Part shown: in pieces, positions 41,001-56,000 of the stretch | Layout of the letters: every line of letters begins with the position of its first letter | How positions within the stretch are numbered: the first letter of the stretch is position 1 | Origin: Pseudomaricurvus sp050633365 | Lineage (GTDB): Bacteria > Pseudomonadota > Gammaproteobacteria > Pseudomonadales > Cellvibrionaceae | DNA: 64,000 nt | Reading direction: 5' to 3' | Assembly: GCA_050633365.1 (NCBI GenBank) | Contig: JBOEGJ010000014.1 | Coordinates: 7,448-71,447 of the forward strand | The notes under the pieces: generated by a model | What the model was told of the DNA's origin: nothing | Databases searched by the model: none | Seen by the model: only the letters and a program-made list of their open reading frames with translations | Translations under genes and position numbers: made by a program

Positions 41001-44000
41001 CATCACCGGACACACGGATGGCCGCCATACTGTCATCGGAGATGATCGTATCGGCGCCTAGCCCGCCGTGCACCTCGACATTCTCAGCACCGCGATCGTA
41101 ATACACTCGCTGATACACATCGGGATCGGTTAACGACAGGGATGGTGCGGTAGTGGCCGCAGCATCAGCGATATCCAACGGCGTACTAACAACCCCGGTA
41201 TCGAGGGTTGTTAACTGATAGAAGTTACCTTTGCTGTCTTTTTCGGCGTCGATGATCTCAACCCGCCAAGCATCGCGATGGGTGCCAGAGCCTTTGACCT
41301 CGACATCTCTCAGGCCGGTGATCTTTTCTAACTCAGCTTCGATGTAGGCATTGCGAGCGTCTTTACGAGCGGTTTGCTCTGCCTTGGTGAAGTTACCGTC
41401 GTCATTTGGATTGGTGGGTAAAACAAAACTGTGGCTCACATTGTTGTAGGCCAAATTAAAGGTTGGACTCGCGGCGCTATTACCATCGCGCACATAGAAT
41501 TGCTGAATGGAAAACTGAGGCTTATCAAACATCGCGTCGATGTCCGGCTTACCCGCTAACAAGGCCGCCGCCAAATCGGCTTCTAAGCGCTGAACATAGG
41601 CACGTGAAACTCGAGCTTTAGCTGCATCGCTGCTGCTAATTTTGTAGAACTTACCTTCGGGGTTGGTGAGTCCAGCGAAAATATCGATCAACCAAGGATC
41701 TAACTCGGTACCTTCTCCTGTGACGGCAATATCAGTCAACAGAGCCTGACCGCTGCTATCGCGCAAGGCCAACAATGCATCGCGCACTTGATCGGCACTG
41801 CTGCTTTGCAACAGCGACGTGGTTTCATAACCGCGATAGCTCAAGGTAAAGGGATCGGTGGCGTCGGCATCGTATTCGACTTGCTGATGGGCCGTATCCA
41901 CATCAAGGTGCAGAGTATCGTCTTGGATAAGACCATTACCGCCACCCCAGATTTCAACGGTGTCGGAGTCTTCGCTTTCGTTGCTGCCGCTGTCGACAAC
42001 TGCAACCGTTGATTTACCGACAATATCGCCACTGAGCGTAATCACATAAATATCGGAGCCCACCGCGCCATCGAGTGTCACTTGCTTGGTAAAATCATTA
42101 ATCGCAAAATTATTGGCGTGAGCACCACCGAAGAGTTCAAAGTTTTCGAACACGTTAATGGTGATTTCGGATTCGTTGATGGTGGTGGTTTCACCCAACA
42201 ATTCTTCTTCACCTGTCACCAACAAACGTTGATCTGATAATGAGAAATTGAGATCGCGTTTTTCTAACAATGTGTCGACTTCGTCGTCGCCAGAGGCATC
42301 GATAAAAATATCTTGACCCGCACCGCCAGTAACTTTGTCGTTCCCCAAGCCTGAATCAATGATGTCATCACCGTCGCTGCCGACGATACGATCATCACCG
42401 CCGCCGCCCACCAACATCAAGCCATCAACTACGTGAGCGGTGATGATTTGGGTTGAAATAATGTCATCGTTCTCGGGCATAAAGCCGGCGACAATTAGAT
42501 CGTCGCCGCCGTTTGCGGTATCCGTCGCATCACCGCGAATGGTGATTTGGTCTCTCGCGCCAGTATTGGTCTCATCGTCAGGATCATCATCGTTGTCGTC
42601 CAAATCGATACCACGAATGATGAAACTTAATTGACGATCTTCTTGGCCAACGCGGTAATGATCAATCTGCAGCGTATCGAACTCTGCGACCTGCGCGGCA
42701 GAACCTTCGCCTTTCCAGAGATGGCCAATGATAAACGCGTCGTCATGCGAATCTGAGCCTGAAATAGTCACGTCATCAACGTCGTTATCATTGACGTAAA
42801 CAGGATCAAGATACCAATCGGTTTCTCCGGTTTTTTCAAGCACGCCATCACTGTTGTAATCCCACACGTCTTTTTCGACCATGCGCGGACCTTCAACATC
42901 AACCGTTTGATAGGCCGAAAGATAACCCTCTACCGACGAGCCAGTTTGTTCCGTCAACAAGACCGCGTGATTTGCCCCAACTGTTTGTAAAACCCAGTTG
43001 CCGCTGTCATCGAGCTTGTCGATGGTGTGATAGGTTGCTGGCGCTGAGAGTTTAACGGCGTCAAAACCGACGCCAGTCAAATCAAATACGACGGTCAAAT
43101 CAGTGGCTTCGGCGAATTCAGTGACACTGATTTGCCATGGTCCGTCGACCGTTGCGCGCTCCACCACAAAGGTACCGATAGCGGTGGCTGCAAATGCGGC
43201 ATTGAGATCACTGGCAATTCTGGCATTGGTTGCCGCCAAATCGATATCACCCAATCCATCTATTTCATTCGATAGATCAATCGAAGCGCTGACGCCGTCA
43301 TAACTAAATTGTGCCGCCACCAAGCCTTCGGGCATTTCGATAGTCGCCGAACGTTCGGTCCCCGCCTCGCCCTGAAGAACTTTAGGGCCTAGTTCGCGAG
43401 CTGCATTGATCGCGGTCAGTGATAATTCTAAATTCGGGCTATCGAAAACAAAATTGGTGCCATCAAAAGTCACGCTCAGCGTTGTCAGGGCGGTATTGCT
43501 GATCAGTTCGCTCTGAAGATACGCGGCTTTTTCCAAGTCTGTTTTGCTGTCGAAGCTGCTATCAAGCGTAATACTTGAGCTGGGACTGACCGTCAAACGA
43601 GTACCGTTTTCAAAAATGCTCGACTCAATACTCTGCAATTGAATATTGCTAACTTCCGTTGACTCTGCTGTCTCACGCATCTGCTGCACTGAGCTAATAT
43701 TACTCAAGGAATAATGCTCACCACCAGTATCGCGTTCGGCATCAATAAAGCTCACTGACCATGCAGCCGACCAAGGTGACGTCGCAGTATCGAGACCTGC
43801 GTAACTCGCCACTTGTACATCGGTAATGCTCGACAGAGTTTCTAAAGCCGCCTCAATCTCTTCGGCGGTTGCACTGGATTCGATCAATACACGCTCGCCG
43901 TTGTAACTGAAGTAGCTACTGACTTGCCATGATTCAAAACCAATAATTTGCTCAGCGATGGCGGCGCTGTGATGACGAACGCGCTCGTCCGCAATCAACG

Positions 44001-47000
44001 CGGCGTCGGAGCTATTCGAATTAAGTAGCTTGGAGTGGCCATCGTCGTTTATCGTCGCCTCAACAATCGTCACCTGCCAATTGTTAGCGCTGCCAGCAAC
44101 ATGGACTTGTGCAACTGCCGCTAGGGATTCAATGGCAGATTCAATAGACGCAGCGGTGCCGTTGAAGTCAATATTTACGCCTTCATCGCCGTACCAAAGC
44201 GTGCGCAGATCATCAAAGGCCAGCGTTTGAATGCTGTTATCAACAATCACCTCTGCACTCGCCAGCGATTGATCTGTCGCCTCAAGTGACGCGAAGAAGA
44301 AAGCACCAAAAATGAAGTCGGGATTGGCGGTGGGCGTCAAGGTAATGGTCCAATCCGATCCAGACTTTGCCACCTCGATGTTAGCGCTACTGAGCGATGC
44401 AAAAGCTTCGAGCTCAACTTGTAAACTAGCCGCCGTAGTCGCCGCATCAATCACCAGGGTGTCATCACCAAACCACAATTGAGTTTCGACGCTGCTGGTG
44501 GTGAAGGTTTGCACAGAGTTCTGATCATTGGCCGAAGCCGCCTGCTGGGTCGGCGCTTGTACACGAACGACTGCAACTTCTAGGGCATCAACCGTGGCCG
44601 CATGGAAAACCACCTGCCAGGGGTCGGACGCCGTCTGAGGAATAATCACGCTGACAGAATCCGGAGCAATAACACCATCAAGCGCCGCTTTAATCGCATC
44701 AGCTTTCGCCTGAGCAACTGCTTCGGCGCGCTTGGTTGGGCTTAAGGTGTCGAGTGCCAGGGCTGGGTCAGTCACCACCGCTAAGAAATCAACCGTGACC
44801 GGTGGCTGAGCACCTAAGGTAAACTCAAGCGATACCGCTTCGCTGGGCCATGAGAACTCTTGACGAAGATTCTCTGGAGCCGCGGCGATCAGCGCCGTAC
44901 TTTCAACGCGGGTATAGGTCAGCGAGGTATCGACCGGCGTGCCGCCAGTTACTAGTTCCAAGGCCGCTGCAGGGCCAGTAAACACAAACTCCCAAGGGTT
45001 GTCTTCGCTGCCAATGCCAGAGACCGACACGCTATTGCCTACGCCAAGCAGACCATTGAGACGAGCCTCTAATAACGCCGCACCATTTGGCAGGTCGGCT
45101 TGCTCAAACGCAATGCCTTTATTGCCGTACCAAATAACACCATTGGTTTCATAAGATTGCAGCACCAAGTGTTGGATTTGATTGTCGGCAGAGAGATCGG
45201 CCGTCAATTCATTTTCAATTAAAATGGGCGCGCCACTGGCATCAAACAAATATTCAGCGGTATCACTATTGAGTCGATAAAAGACGGTATTCGAGCGAGT
45301 ATCATCTTTCACCGCTAACGAACCACTGAAACCCTGCAACTGGTAGTGATAGGCAAAAGTCTCTGCCGATGTGGCGCTATTGATGGTAATGATCCACGGA
45401 TTTATTTCTGAACCGGCCGCCGGATCATCGGCGCCTTCCGCGACGGTTACCGTCACATCATTCACACTGGCCATGGATTCAATGGCAGCCTCGACTTCGG
45501 CAGCACTCATGCCCAATGTTAAAATAACGCTGTCGGTAGGATTGGTCGGAGTAGTGATGTCTGCCGCGCGACCATTTAGCGCGGCACCTTCATCGTAACC
45601 GAAGTATAAAGTGACGCGATCCAACCCGTCGGCCAAGGCGATGCTTTGATCCGCACCACTGACTCCCGCAACCACATCTTTATCGATCAGTTTGGGTGAA
45701 CCATCTGCATTGACCAAATAGCTGCCACCGTCGGCCAAGTCGAAACGATAGAAGTAGCTGTTTTCTTTGTAGCCATCGATGTAGGTGTGTGGCTCTACGG
45801 GGACCAAGACAGTAATGCCATTGGAATCTTTAACGACGTTTCCAAAATCATCAAGCTTGGGTGTTTTCACCAAGATCGATGAATAATCTGCAGGGTAGAC
45901 TTGATGATTGCCATCGTAGTCTCGCTCAACCTGCCACATAGTGGCTTGATCGTTGCCCAATTGAATATCCACAGACAACAAGCTGGTGTCGAGCAAGTCA
46001 TCGGCTGAGACACTGTCGCGGCCACCCAAGGTATCGATGCGTAAATTCTCAACATCGAGATCCATCACATCGCCATCAATGTCCAAACTGGCGTAGTGCG
46101 CACCGCCGGCATCAATCGCGCTCAAGCTGTCGCTGAGATGAATACTGCTGTCAGAGTCGGTAATGATTGCTTCAAGTGTATCAATACCCTCACCACCCTC
46201 AACGATGAGCGTTGGGGTTCCGGCAATGTCGACGTAGGTCCAGGAAATGGTATCGTCACCGGCATCACCGTAGGCTTCAAGCGCCCCAGTTCCGGCATCA
46301 ATAATATCGTTACCAATACCGCCGTGAATGATGTTATTGCCATCGCCTGCACTGGCTGGATCGCGTGGATCACCCCCATAAAGTTGATCCCAACCGCCAT
46401 CGCCGTAAATCGTATCACTGCCCAAACCGCCGTAAATAACGTCGCCGTGGAAGGAGCGAATTACCACCGCCACGCCATCAATGTCGACAGGTGTCGCTTT
46501 GTGAGTGCCTGTTTCGTTGGCGATAAAGTTCGAGGTTTTATAGCTGTAATAATGAGTCGCGGTTTCGCCTGACTCTGCTAGGCGGTACTCGTTGATGCCG
46601 GCGTCGAACAAATAGTCGCCGGTGTTGGCCAAACGGAATAAACCAATACTGCTATCAAATAGATAAGCGCCATTGGTTTCAGTCGAGAAAATGGATGGGA
46701 AACCATTTTCGTTATAGCCTTGATTGCCATCGGCCGTGCCGTATGGTTCACCATCGGGCTGATACAGATCGGCGTTACGTAAAGCGCCGTTGGCATCGAC
46801 ATACACCGCAGGGGTCTCATACCCGCCGCGAATCACATCATCACCTTCGTAGGTGGCAATCACATCAAAGCCGGTGCCACCGTGTACAGTATCGGCGCCT
46901 TTACCACCAAAAATGGAATCGTCGCCACTGCCGCCATCGAGGGTCATGGAGCCCGAGCCGCTGCCGTAGGCTGCATTCTCACCAGAGACTTTAATGGAGT

Positions 47001-50000
47001 CTTCTCCGGCATCGCCTTTGAGTAGATAAACGCCCGCTTGCGACAACAAAACACTGTCAACGTTAATGCGATCATCCCCGTCACCACCAAAGATGGTGAT
47101 GCCGTTAAGTTGTTCGCCCACTTCAGAGTCGGCAATAATATCAATGATGTCGTCGCCTTTACCGGCGTTCAAGGTTAAGGTTTCTACCCGACCATTGAGC
47201 TTGCTGATTTTGTAGCGGTCAAAACTGCCGGTATCCGGGTCGGTGCCATCGTGATCGGTGCCATTAACCACCACATGATTGATTTGTGATGCGCGGAACA
47301 ACTCAGAACGTAAACCGGTGCTGACGATGATAATTTCATCGATTTCGCCTTCGGAGTTACGCGGAGGATTGGCTCGCCAGTTTGCCAATTGAGTACTGAG
47401 CGCTTGCTCTTCTTCGCGGGTGTAGAACTCGGTATCGATGTAACCGTCTTCAACCAGAGTTTCTAGTTTTAAATTTTCATCAATGGCCAACACATCAACG
47501 GTATAGTTTTGAGAACCGTCGGAATCATCGCCACGGTATTCCAATACCAAGGTATCACCAACGGGGTTTTCTGTGATGGCGCCGCCACTATTGGTTGCAC
47601 GATAAGCGATGTCTCGCGGTGCTTCGTGGATACACTCCCAAGAAAACTCTTTAATGATCTCTTCGACAAATCGATCTTTGGCTTCGAACAGGGTAATGGT
47701 GCTGAAGCCCATATCGATACCCACCCACAGGAAGGCCTCGACAAAAACGGCCAACTGGCCTTGAACATCAAACAAACATTGTGGACCATGAGTGATACGC
47801 TCGATCAATTCAGAGCCGTAAAGCTTGCCATCGCCGATGGGCAAATCATTTTGGAAAGCGGTTTCAAGGTCATTCAGATCGAAACCAATCACGGCTTCGA
47901 TACCGCCTTTCACACCCGCCTCGACAATACCGCCTATACCCAAAGACGCCTTGGCGTAAACTTCGGCTTTTAGCGTTGCTTCAAATTCATCAAGGTCGGT
48001 ATTTTCAATACCGTGATCGTCTAAATAGAAGCCGTTAAAGATACGCCAGCTTTCGGCCATATCGAAACCGGTGTCCATCCACTCGCTGATACCACGCGTA
48101 TCAAAACCGAAATCAAAGTTGGTGTAAGCGCCGATTGCGCCCCCCAAACCTAAGTTCAGGCCAGGATAAACCATAAAGGTTTTTTCGTAACCAAACTCCA
48201 GCGCAAGGTCTGGCAAGTTGTACCAGAACAGATCCACTTCGCCTTTACCCAAGACAAAGTTGAGCACACTCATGGGGTCTTCCAACACGGGAATGCGGAA
48301 ATTCTTGGTGCCCGCAGTTGCCGACAAGCCACCTTGATCCGGCCCCGCGATAGCATCTTGTGTACTGGAATCTGCGGTCGAACTGCCGCCCGTCGGACTA
48401 CCGGTATTACTCGAATCAGCTTGCTGATTTGGATTGCTCAACATACCGCCAGTCAAATTGAAGGTACCGAAATTTATCTCGCCCTGCATATTGTCGACAG
48501 ACGATAGAAACTCGATAGTGGCATCAATTGCGTTCAGTACTTTTTTGGCGGTATCAACGGTTTGTGCCGGTAACTTTAAGTAAGCAATATCGATAAACTG
48601 CAACTTGGTAATGCCCAAGTCGATTTCCATGGTCAACAAATCAACCAAGGGCTTTAAGGGAGTTACCACATCGGAAATGACGCTAAAAGTATCGCCAAGG
48701 AAGCTATCAAACACAGAACCAATATCTAAGGTCAAATCGTGCAAAATAACTTCGGGATCGCCGATTTCGAAACTGCTTTCGCCCAGTAACGACAAGGTCG
48801 CGTTAAGCTCTTGAGAATATTCCAATACGGTTTTAATCGACGGCAAGATATCGCCGACAGACGTCGCAACTTGTCCGTAAAGTTTGGCCTCGGCTTTGGC
48901 GCTCGCATTGAGATCAACACCAATTTCTTCGCCAATCAGTAAACGACCATCGCCATTGCCGTCGGTAATATCGACACCAAGATGACCGGATAAGCCAGTG
49001 AAACCACCGCCTAGCGCTTCATCGTTGGTGATATCCATCGCCAAGAAACCTAAGGTACCGTTGAGCGAGCTGTTGTCTGCCAAGGCAGCCTGTACATCGA
49101 GCGCAATTTCTTCACCGGCCGTATTAATACCACTGGTATCGAGATAAACACCGGTATCTAAGGTCGCAGCGTCAATTACACCGATTCCCAAACCGATGCC
49201 CATGAGATAATCCATGATGACTTCGATTTCGGCATCGACTTCGAGATTGATGCCTGGAATGCCTACGCTAAAGTCGAGCGGAACATCCACTTTGTCGACC
49301 AAAGACTCTCGTAAATAATAAGTCGCTAAGGGGTCGTAGTCATAGCTGGCGTGATACTGGTAAGCACCATCAGAACCCGTGCGAGTGAAGTAGCTCATGC
49401 CACGTTCATCAACATCCGCCACCAGATCGCCGGCAGGTATTTCGCTGTAGGTGAAATCACCTAACAATAAGCCGCCAAATTTCAGATTGAAGGTAAGCAA
49501 CCCTTCTGGAGAAAATACCAGCTCAATATCATCGGGACTGGTGGGAATACGAGTCATTAATTTTCCGAACTCGTCGTACTGTTCGGCACCGTACTCGTCG
49601 TAGATCGGAACCACGAAGGCGAATAGATCACTGTTGACGTCTTTCAGTCCGTTGAATAATTCAGTGCGAACCTTATCGAGCACCGCATCAAAAACGCTGT
49701 TGCCGAGTCGAGCCTGCTCTTCAAGCCAAGCACCGAGCCCGCCGCCCAACTCATAGTCTTCTAAAGGACCTCCGGAGACGTCTCTGAGAGCGCCCAAAAC
49801 TCCACCCTGTAAACTGTAAAGGCTGTCTGCAAGCTCATCGAAAGAGTCGCCGCCGATGAGCGGCAATTCGATATTGGCGATGCCGTCGGCAACGGTGTTA
49901 ATACCGTCAAAAAAGCCCTCTAAACCGGTGAGTAAATTCTCTGGATCGTTGAGCAAACCGATTAAGGCTGCAATAGCATCGGATTTACTAAAACCAAATT

Positions 50001-53000
50001 TTGGAATGGAGTAGCTGTAGTCGGTCGCAAAACCACTGGCTGGATCCCACTGGAAGCCAGCACTGGCAGCCAGGGTGTTGTCGGCAACACCGTCGCCGTC
50101 ACCATCATTTTCACTGCCGCCTAGGGGCATAGACTTGATTGGGAAATACATCGGCAGATTAAGATCGGCGCTGCCGTAAGCATCAACCCCAAAGGCGCTG
50201 CCCAACTCGTTAAGCTCTAAGAAACCGTCACCATCGCCATCAGCGTCGACATCGAAGCTGTCAAATCCGGCATTGAAGCCCATCTCCAGAGCTGCGCTTC
50301 CGCCTTCGGCCAACAAACCCAGTGGTCCGAACGGCAAACCTAAATCGAGACCGAGAACAAAGTTTAGATCTTCGGCTGCGGCGCTGAGAAGAACCTCGAA
50401 ACCCGAGGTTTCATCAACGTAGAGAACGGGGTCGAGAATGTAGGACAAATCAAAGCCAAAGCCTAAGTCGAGCGAAGCGCTGGCCAGTAGATCGATCGTG
50501 CCTTCAGCATTAATCTCCAACAGGTCATCGAGGCCGTCGAGTCCCCATTGATCCAGACCCAGGTCATCAACATCTAGCGCCAAGGCAAGTGAGCTTTGAT
50601 ACAAGGTGTCGATACTGAAATCAAAATCAAGAATAGAATCGGCATACTCTGCCGTTAGCAAATCAATGTCATCAGCCAAGTCGAAGACAGTGCGAAGTTC
50701 ACTGTTAATGTAATCGACCATGTCGTAGATATTTTCTGAGGCGTTACGCGCAGTATCGAGCACATCTTGAATGGCATCACCGACGCTGGCGGCGCCTTGA
50801 CCGATTAGCTCATCAACACTTTTGTCGACCAGTGGAATATCTTGATAGAGCAAACCACTTTGCACCGTCCAGGCCTGTGACAAGCTGCTGGCGGCTACGG
50901 TGGCGCCGGCAACCCAAGCGCTGCCATCGAAGCTGTATTCTTCGACCGAGCCCGAATCCAACAAGCCCCAAATTTCATCGCCGTCGGCTTTGAGCCAACG
51001 GGTTAAGGTACCAACACCGGTGACTTCGTTGATGATGGCAGTGACCTGATCAGAGCTCGCCGCGACATCCACAAAGCTGTAAACATCCAGCTCGACTTCG
51101 GTTAAATCAGCGTCGTTAATGCGGCGTTCAAGCCCCCACACCAAACTGCCTGTACCATCATCAAATTGATTGAGGGTTTTGTTGCCATCGAGCGTGCGCA
51201 CGATTTTGGTAACGTCGGGTATTTGAGAAAATCCGCTGCCTGCAGCAAGCACTGAATCAACAGACCACTGAGAAACGGTTAGTGAGCCGGCATCGACACC
51301 ATAGGCGGTAAACTCTTCGCCCATGACTTCATCGAGCAGGTTTTGCAGCATATCGAGAACACTGTCGAGGGACAGTAATCCCATATTTTTGAGATCAAAA
51401 ATCCCTTGTGGGAAGACAACTTCAAAGTCGCCAAGTTCGGGCTTGAGATCGGCGTCTAACCCAAAATCCACACCTAAGTGTATTTGATTGTCGGCGTAAC
51501 CGTCTGCGTTTAAGTCTTCACCAGAACCACCGGCAGGATTATCTTCGGTGGGGAAGTAGACCGGCAAATCGAAGTTGGCATCACCCTCCAGAGTAATCTC
51601 AATAGCATCAAGACCCGCTTGCTGCAATTGCGTCATGGAATAGCGGCCGGTGTTGATATCTTTCAGCCCTGCGCCCATATCCAAGGTAATCAAGCCGCTG
51701 CCGTCTCTACCCCAAAAGCCCAGCTCTTGGCCAAACACGCCCACCGTCGCTTCGGCGTTTAAATCTACGCCACCGGCAACTGCAGAGAAATTCACACCGG
51801 AGTTATCACCCAGATAAGCGTAGTTAAAGGGATTAACCTTTCCTCGAGCCAGCAGTCCGGCAAGACCAAATTCTTTGACATCGAAATCGAGATCAAGATC
51901 AAAATCCAACTGCGCATCGAGCAGCAATTGGCCGGAAGCATCAAAAGTTGTCTCAACAAAATCCACACCGAACAAATCCGCCACATCCGGCAAGTCGATA
52001 TCAAAATCAAAGTTGTAGAGAAAGTCCCAATCAAAATCCCAATCAAAACCAAAATTCCAACCATCGAACAAAAAGCTCAAATCAAATTCGGGTAAAGAAA
52101 AGCCGCTAGGCAGGAGCGCAAACAATTCGTCCAAACGTCCTTCAATCCAATCGGCCAGCCCTGCTAGTCCGTTAGGGATAACGGCGAATGCACTGCGGAT
52201 ATCTTCGATCAAATCATTAAAGAAGGCTTTTAGGCCAGAGAAGTCTGGCAGTAACGAGTTAAAGATTCCGTCGAGACTCAGATTAAACCCAGGAATATCG
52301 AAGCTGAAAATTTCTAGATCGGTTAAGTAATCAAAGGCGCCTTTTAATAAATCGAGAATGTTGTCCAACGACAAACTCGAGAGGCTAAACAACTTAGAAA
52401 GATCCGGTAAATCGATCTCGAGATCGCTGAAGAAGTCTGCGATGCCCGCAAGCGGATTCGACAAACCTGACAGATCTGGGAAGCCCACTGTTGCAATCGT
52501 GATAACCGGTAAGTCGGGCAACTCAAGGCCTAGATCGCCCACTTCAACCGAAACAGGCAGTACTGCTTTAAAGCCACTGTCTTTGCTGAGATCGACAGAC
52601 AACTGAGAATCAAGAACAGCGCTATCAGCAATGGCGGCCAACAACTGTGTTTGTGTCAGATCGCCCAACGCTTGCAATTGCAACTGCGCGAGCAATTCGA
52701 TACTGCCGTCGACGACGCCGCCTTTGATCAACCCAAAATCAACGGTCGCGTCTATGTCATCTTCGCTGACACGTGTTTCCATCACCAAGCTAGCGTCGCG
52801 AGTATAGAACTCGCCCGGCAACGCAGTACCGGAAGAATCGTCAACCGCCAGACCAAAGGCAAATTCAAAGCTAAGGGTATTATTGAGTTCGGGCTGAAAA
52901 TCGATACTGACGCCGGGAATATTACTGAGCGCACCGCCAAGATTTAAACCTACGGCGTCGAGCTCTTTGAACAAATTCAGGTTAACGCCGAATTCCATCA

Positions 53001-56000
53001 AACGGTTGTTCAGCGTGATTTCAAAAATATCACGCGATTGTGCAGTCACCGATCCACTCACAACATTAGCGCCATCGCTGCTCAACAACGGTGACTGAAC
53101 TTCGACGACGTCATAGCTGCCGCTGTTGTTGGTGACCTCTAAGCTGACGTAATAGTCGGCACCATCACTGGTGTAACGGAAGGCGACCTCAGTAGTGTCA
53201 CCATCGGTCAAGCTCGGAAAATCCGTCGCGGTCGGTGCATAGGTATAAGCGCCGGCAACACCTTCGGTAAAGCTGGTAACATCGGCTCCCAGTAAGATGC
53301 TTGAGGCATCAAAAGGCATGAGTGCACTGCCATCAATCAACAGCACGCCGTGATTGTCTTTACTCACGGTGATGGTGACGGTTTCTGAATCGCTCAGTGC
53401 GCCAGATTCGTGATCGGCGATCACGCGGAAAGAAACGTCACGGCTCTCGCCATTGGCGAGATCGACAAAGTCATAAACCGGATCAATATCGACCGCGGTT
53501 GGCTGATTGCCGGTGGTATCTACCGACAAGGTATAAGTGCCGTCGGTATTGAAGACTAAGGTGCCTGAATTAGGCTCTTCAATATTATCAAATATACGAT
53601 AGCTATCTGCGGCAATTAGATCTTGCAGGGCGAGCACTTCATCGCTGGTGACATCATCATTGTTGGTGGCGTCAGCACGTGAAGTGATTCCATCACCCCA
53701 AAATAGATCCATCAATGGCGTAATAACTTGAGCCTGAATGGCGTTGCCAACAATAGTGTTGAAATCGATAGAACTTTCTATGGGATTGCCGTCTGTATCG
53801 AACCCCGTGGTTTGCCTTTTAAAGAGATCGCCAAAGGTCGCATCTAAGATCGGTACTGGCGTTGCCAGTAGCTCATCCCAGTCGGTGTAATTGGTCGAAA
53901 TCAAATTCGCCCAATCTTTGAGCGTCATCAAGCCGGCAATCAATTCATCTTGAGCATTGGCATCAAGAAGTATATTGGCTTGTTCTTTAGTGTTCTCAGC
54001 CTGACCTTCGACAAATTTCTCGACACTGAAATCGGTGGTAACGCTGTTAGCGCCACTGGTGACGACCATGTCGCGTGCCATGGCGGTGGCCATCGCTACG
54101 GCGGTGGTATCGTCTGCGGCGATTCGACCCTTATTGAAGTTTAAATCGGTGGTGACTTTTGAAAAATCTAAGGTATCAGTGCCGACGTCATCGTCGGTGA
54201 TAGTGTCAGTACCCCAATCATCGGCAAAAACAAAGGTATCGTCGTTCGCGCCGCCAGCTAGGGTGTCGTCACCCGCACCACCTTCAATAATATTTTTATC
54301 AGAATTACCAATCAGGGTGTCATCGGCAGAGCCGCCGATGAGGTTTTCAATACTGGTCAGCGTGGCAATATTGTCTTGAGCATCGGCATCGGTGGTATCT
54401 GATGTATAAACTTCACCTGTGGATAAGTCTGCGGTGATGCCTTCGGTACCGGCACCAAAATCACCAAAATTGACAAAACTGAGGGTGTCATTGCCATCGC
54501 CACCGATCACCACGTCGACGTGCGTGCTCAAATTCCAATCGCCTAAAACAAACAGGTTGTCCTTGTCGTTGCCAGTTAGGTTATCGGCGGCGTTGATTGC
54601 CTGAGAGCCCCAGACATTTTGAATATTAGTCAGTTTTCCTGCTGCGCCGGATTTAAACCCTGTGGCCGCGCCTGTTGCCAAATTAACGGTAACGGCGGTT
54701 TTATAACCATTGGCCAAATCGCTCGCGTTGTAATAATCGAGGGTATTAACGCCTTCGCCCGCATCGATACTGCCACTAAAGTTCACACCATCTTTGACAG
54801 TAAAAGTATCCGCACCTGAACCGCTGGAAATATTCCAATCACCGGCTTCGGTGGTGGTATTGTTTTTGTTGATTACAATTTTGTTCGACTTTGGAATCGG
54901 TGAATTTTTGTAAGTCACATCAGCTTTAATGTCTAACTGAGTACCGCCAGCATTGTCGGTGAATGTGAAGGCTAAATCCGCCGTCAACCCAGAAAGGTCA
55001 AGGGTGTTGTTTCCGTGAGTGTCAGTGATGGTTTCTGTCTGAGAAGGATTGGCAACTTGCAGCAAGGTATTGCGATCATCCCAAGAGTCATCAACGATGT
55101 AGGTGTCGTCATTATCGCCGCCTTCAAGGGTATCGTTACCCAAACCACCATCGAGAATATCGTTTCCTTCAGCTCCGCGTAAGATATCGTCACCGTCGCC
55201 ACCGATTAACTTATCCGCACCCGCACCACCATCGATAACATCCGCTTCGCCACCACCATCTATCGTATTGGCGTTGGCATCTCCGGTTAAGGTATCGGCA
55301 AACTCGGTGCCGATGATGTTATTCATCTGAGACACAGTACCCGCCACTGCAGTGGTAGAACCCACGCCTGCGGCGGTGCTTAAATCTACGGTAACGGCAG
55401 TCGAGTATTGGCTGTAATCGAGTGTAGAAACACCCCCACTGCCATCGATATCGCCCGCAAATTCAACATCACCGACAAACACAAAACGGTTTTCGCCTGT
55501 GCCGCCAATTAGGCTTTCGATGTCGGTTGCGGTAACCGTGTGAGTCACCGTTTCTGTTATTTCACGGGTTTCGCTACGGTGTACTGCTGTGGTGGTATCG
55601 TCGTCGGCAATTAAGAATTCACTGCCGGCTGAGCTTTTGCCAAAACGAATCAGCTGAGTAGAAGTCACTTCAACCGAAGTGGATACCGTGATCAACACTT
55701 TGCCGGTTTCAGCACCGGACTCATCTTTTTCTTTTTCAATCGTAAAGACAAGATCCGAAGAAACCGCAGAAAAGTCCAGCGTGCCTTTTCCGTGTCCGCT
55801 CAGCGTGTCGGCGGCAGCATCATCAAGAGTGATTTCACTGTCTTGTTTGCCGCCCCACAGATCTTCAAAGATATAATTGTTGTTACCCTGCCCGCCTTTG
55901 ATCAGCTCAATATTTTCAAGTGAACCGGAACCGATCTGAAGCGTATTGGCGGTGGTAGCGCTATCGGCAACCGACAAAGCTCCGGCGTTAAAAGTCAGGT

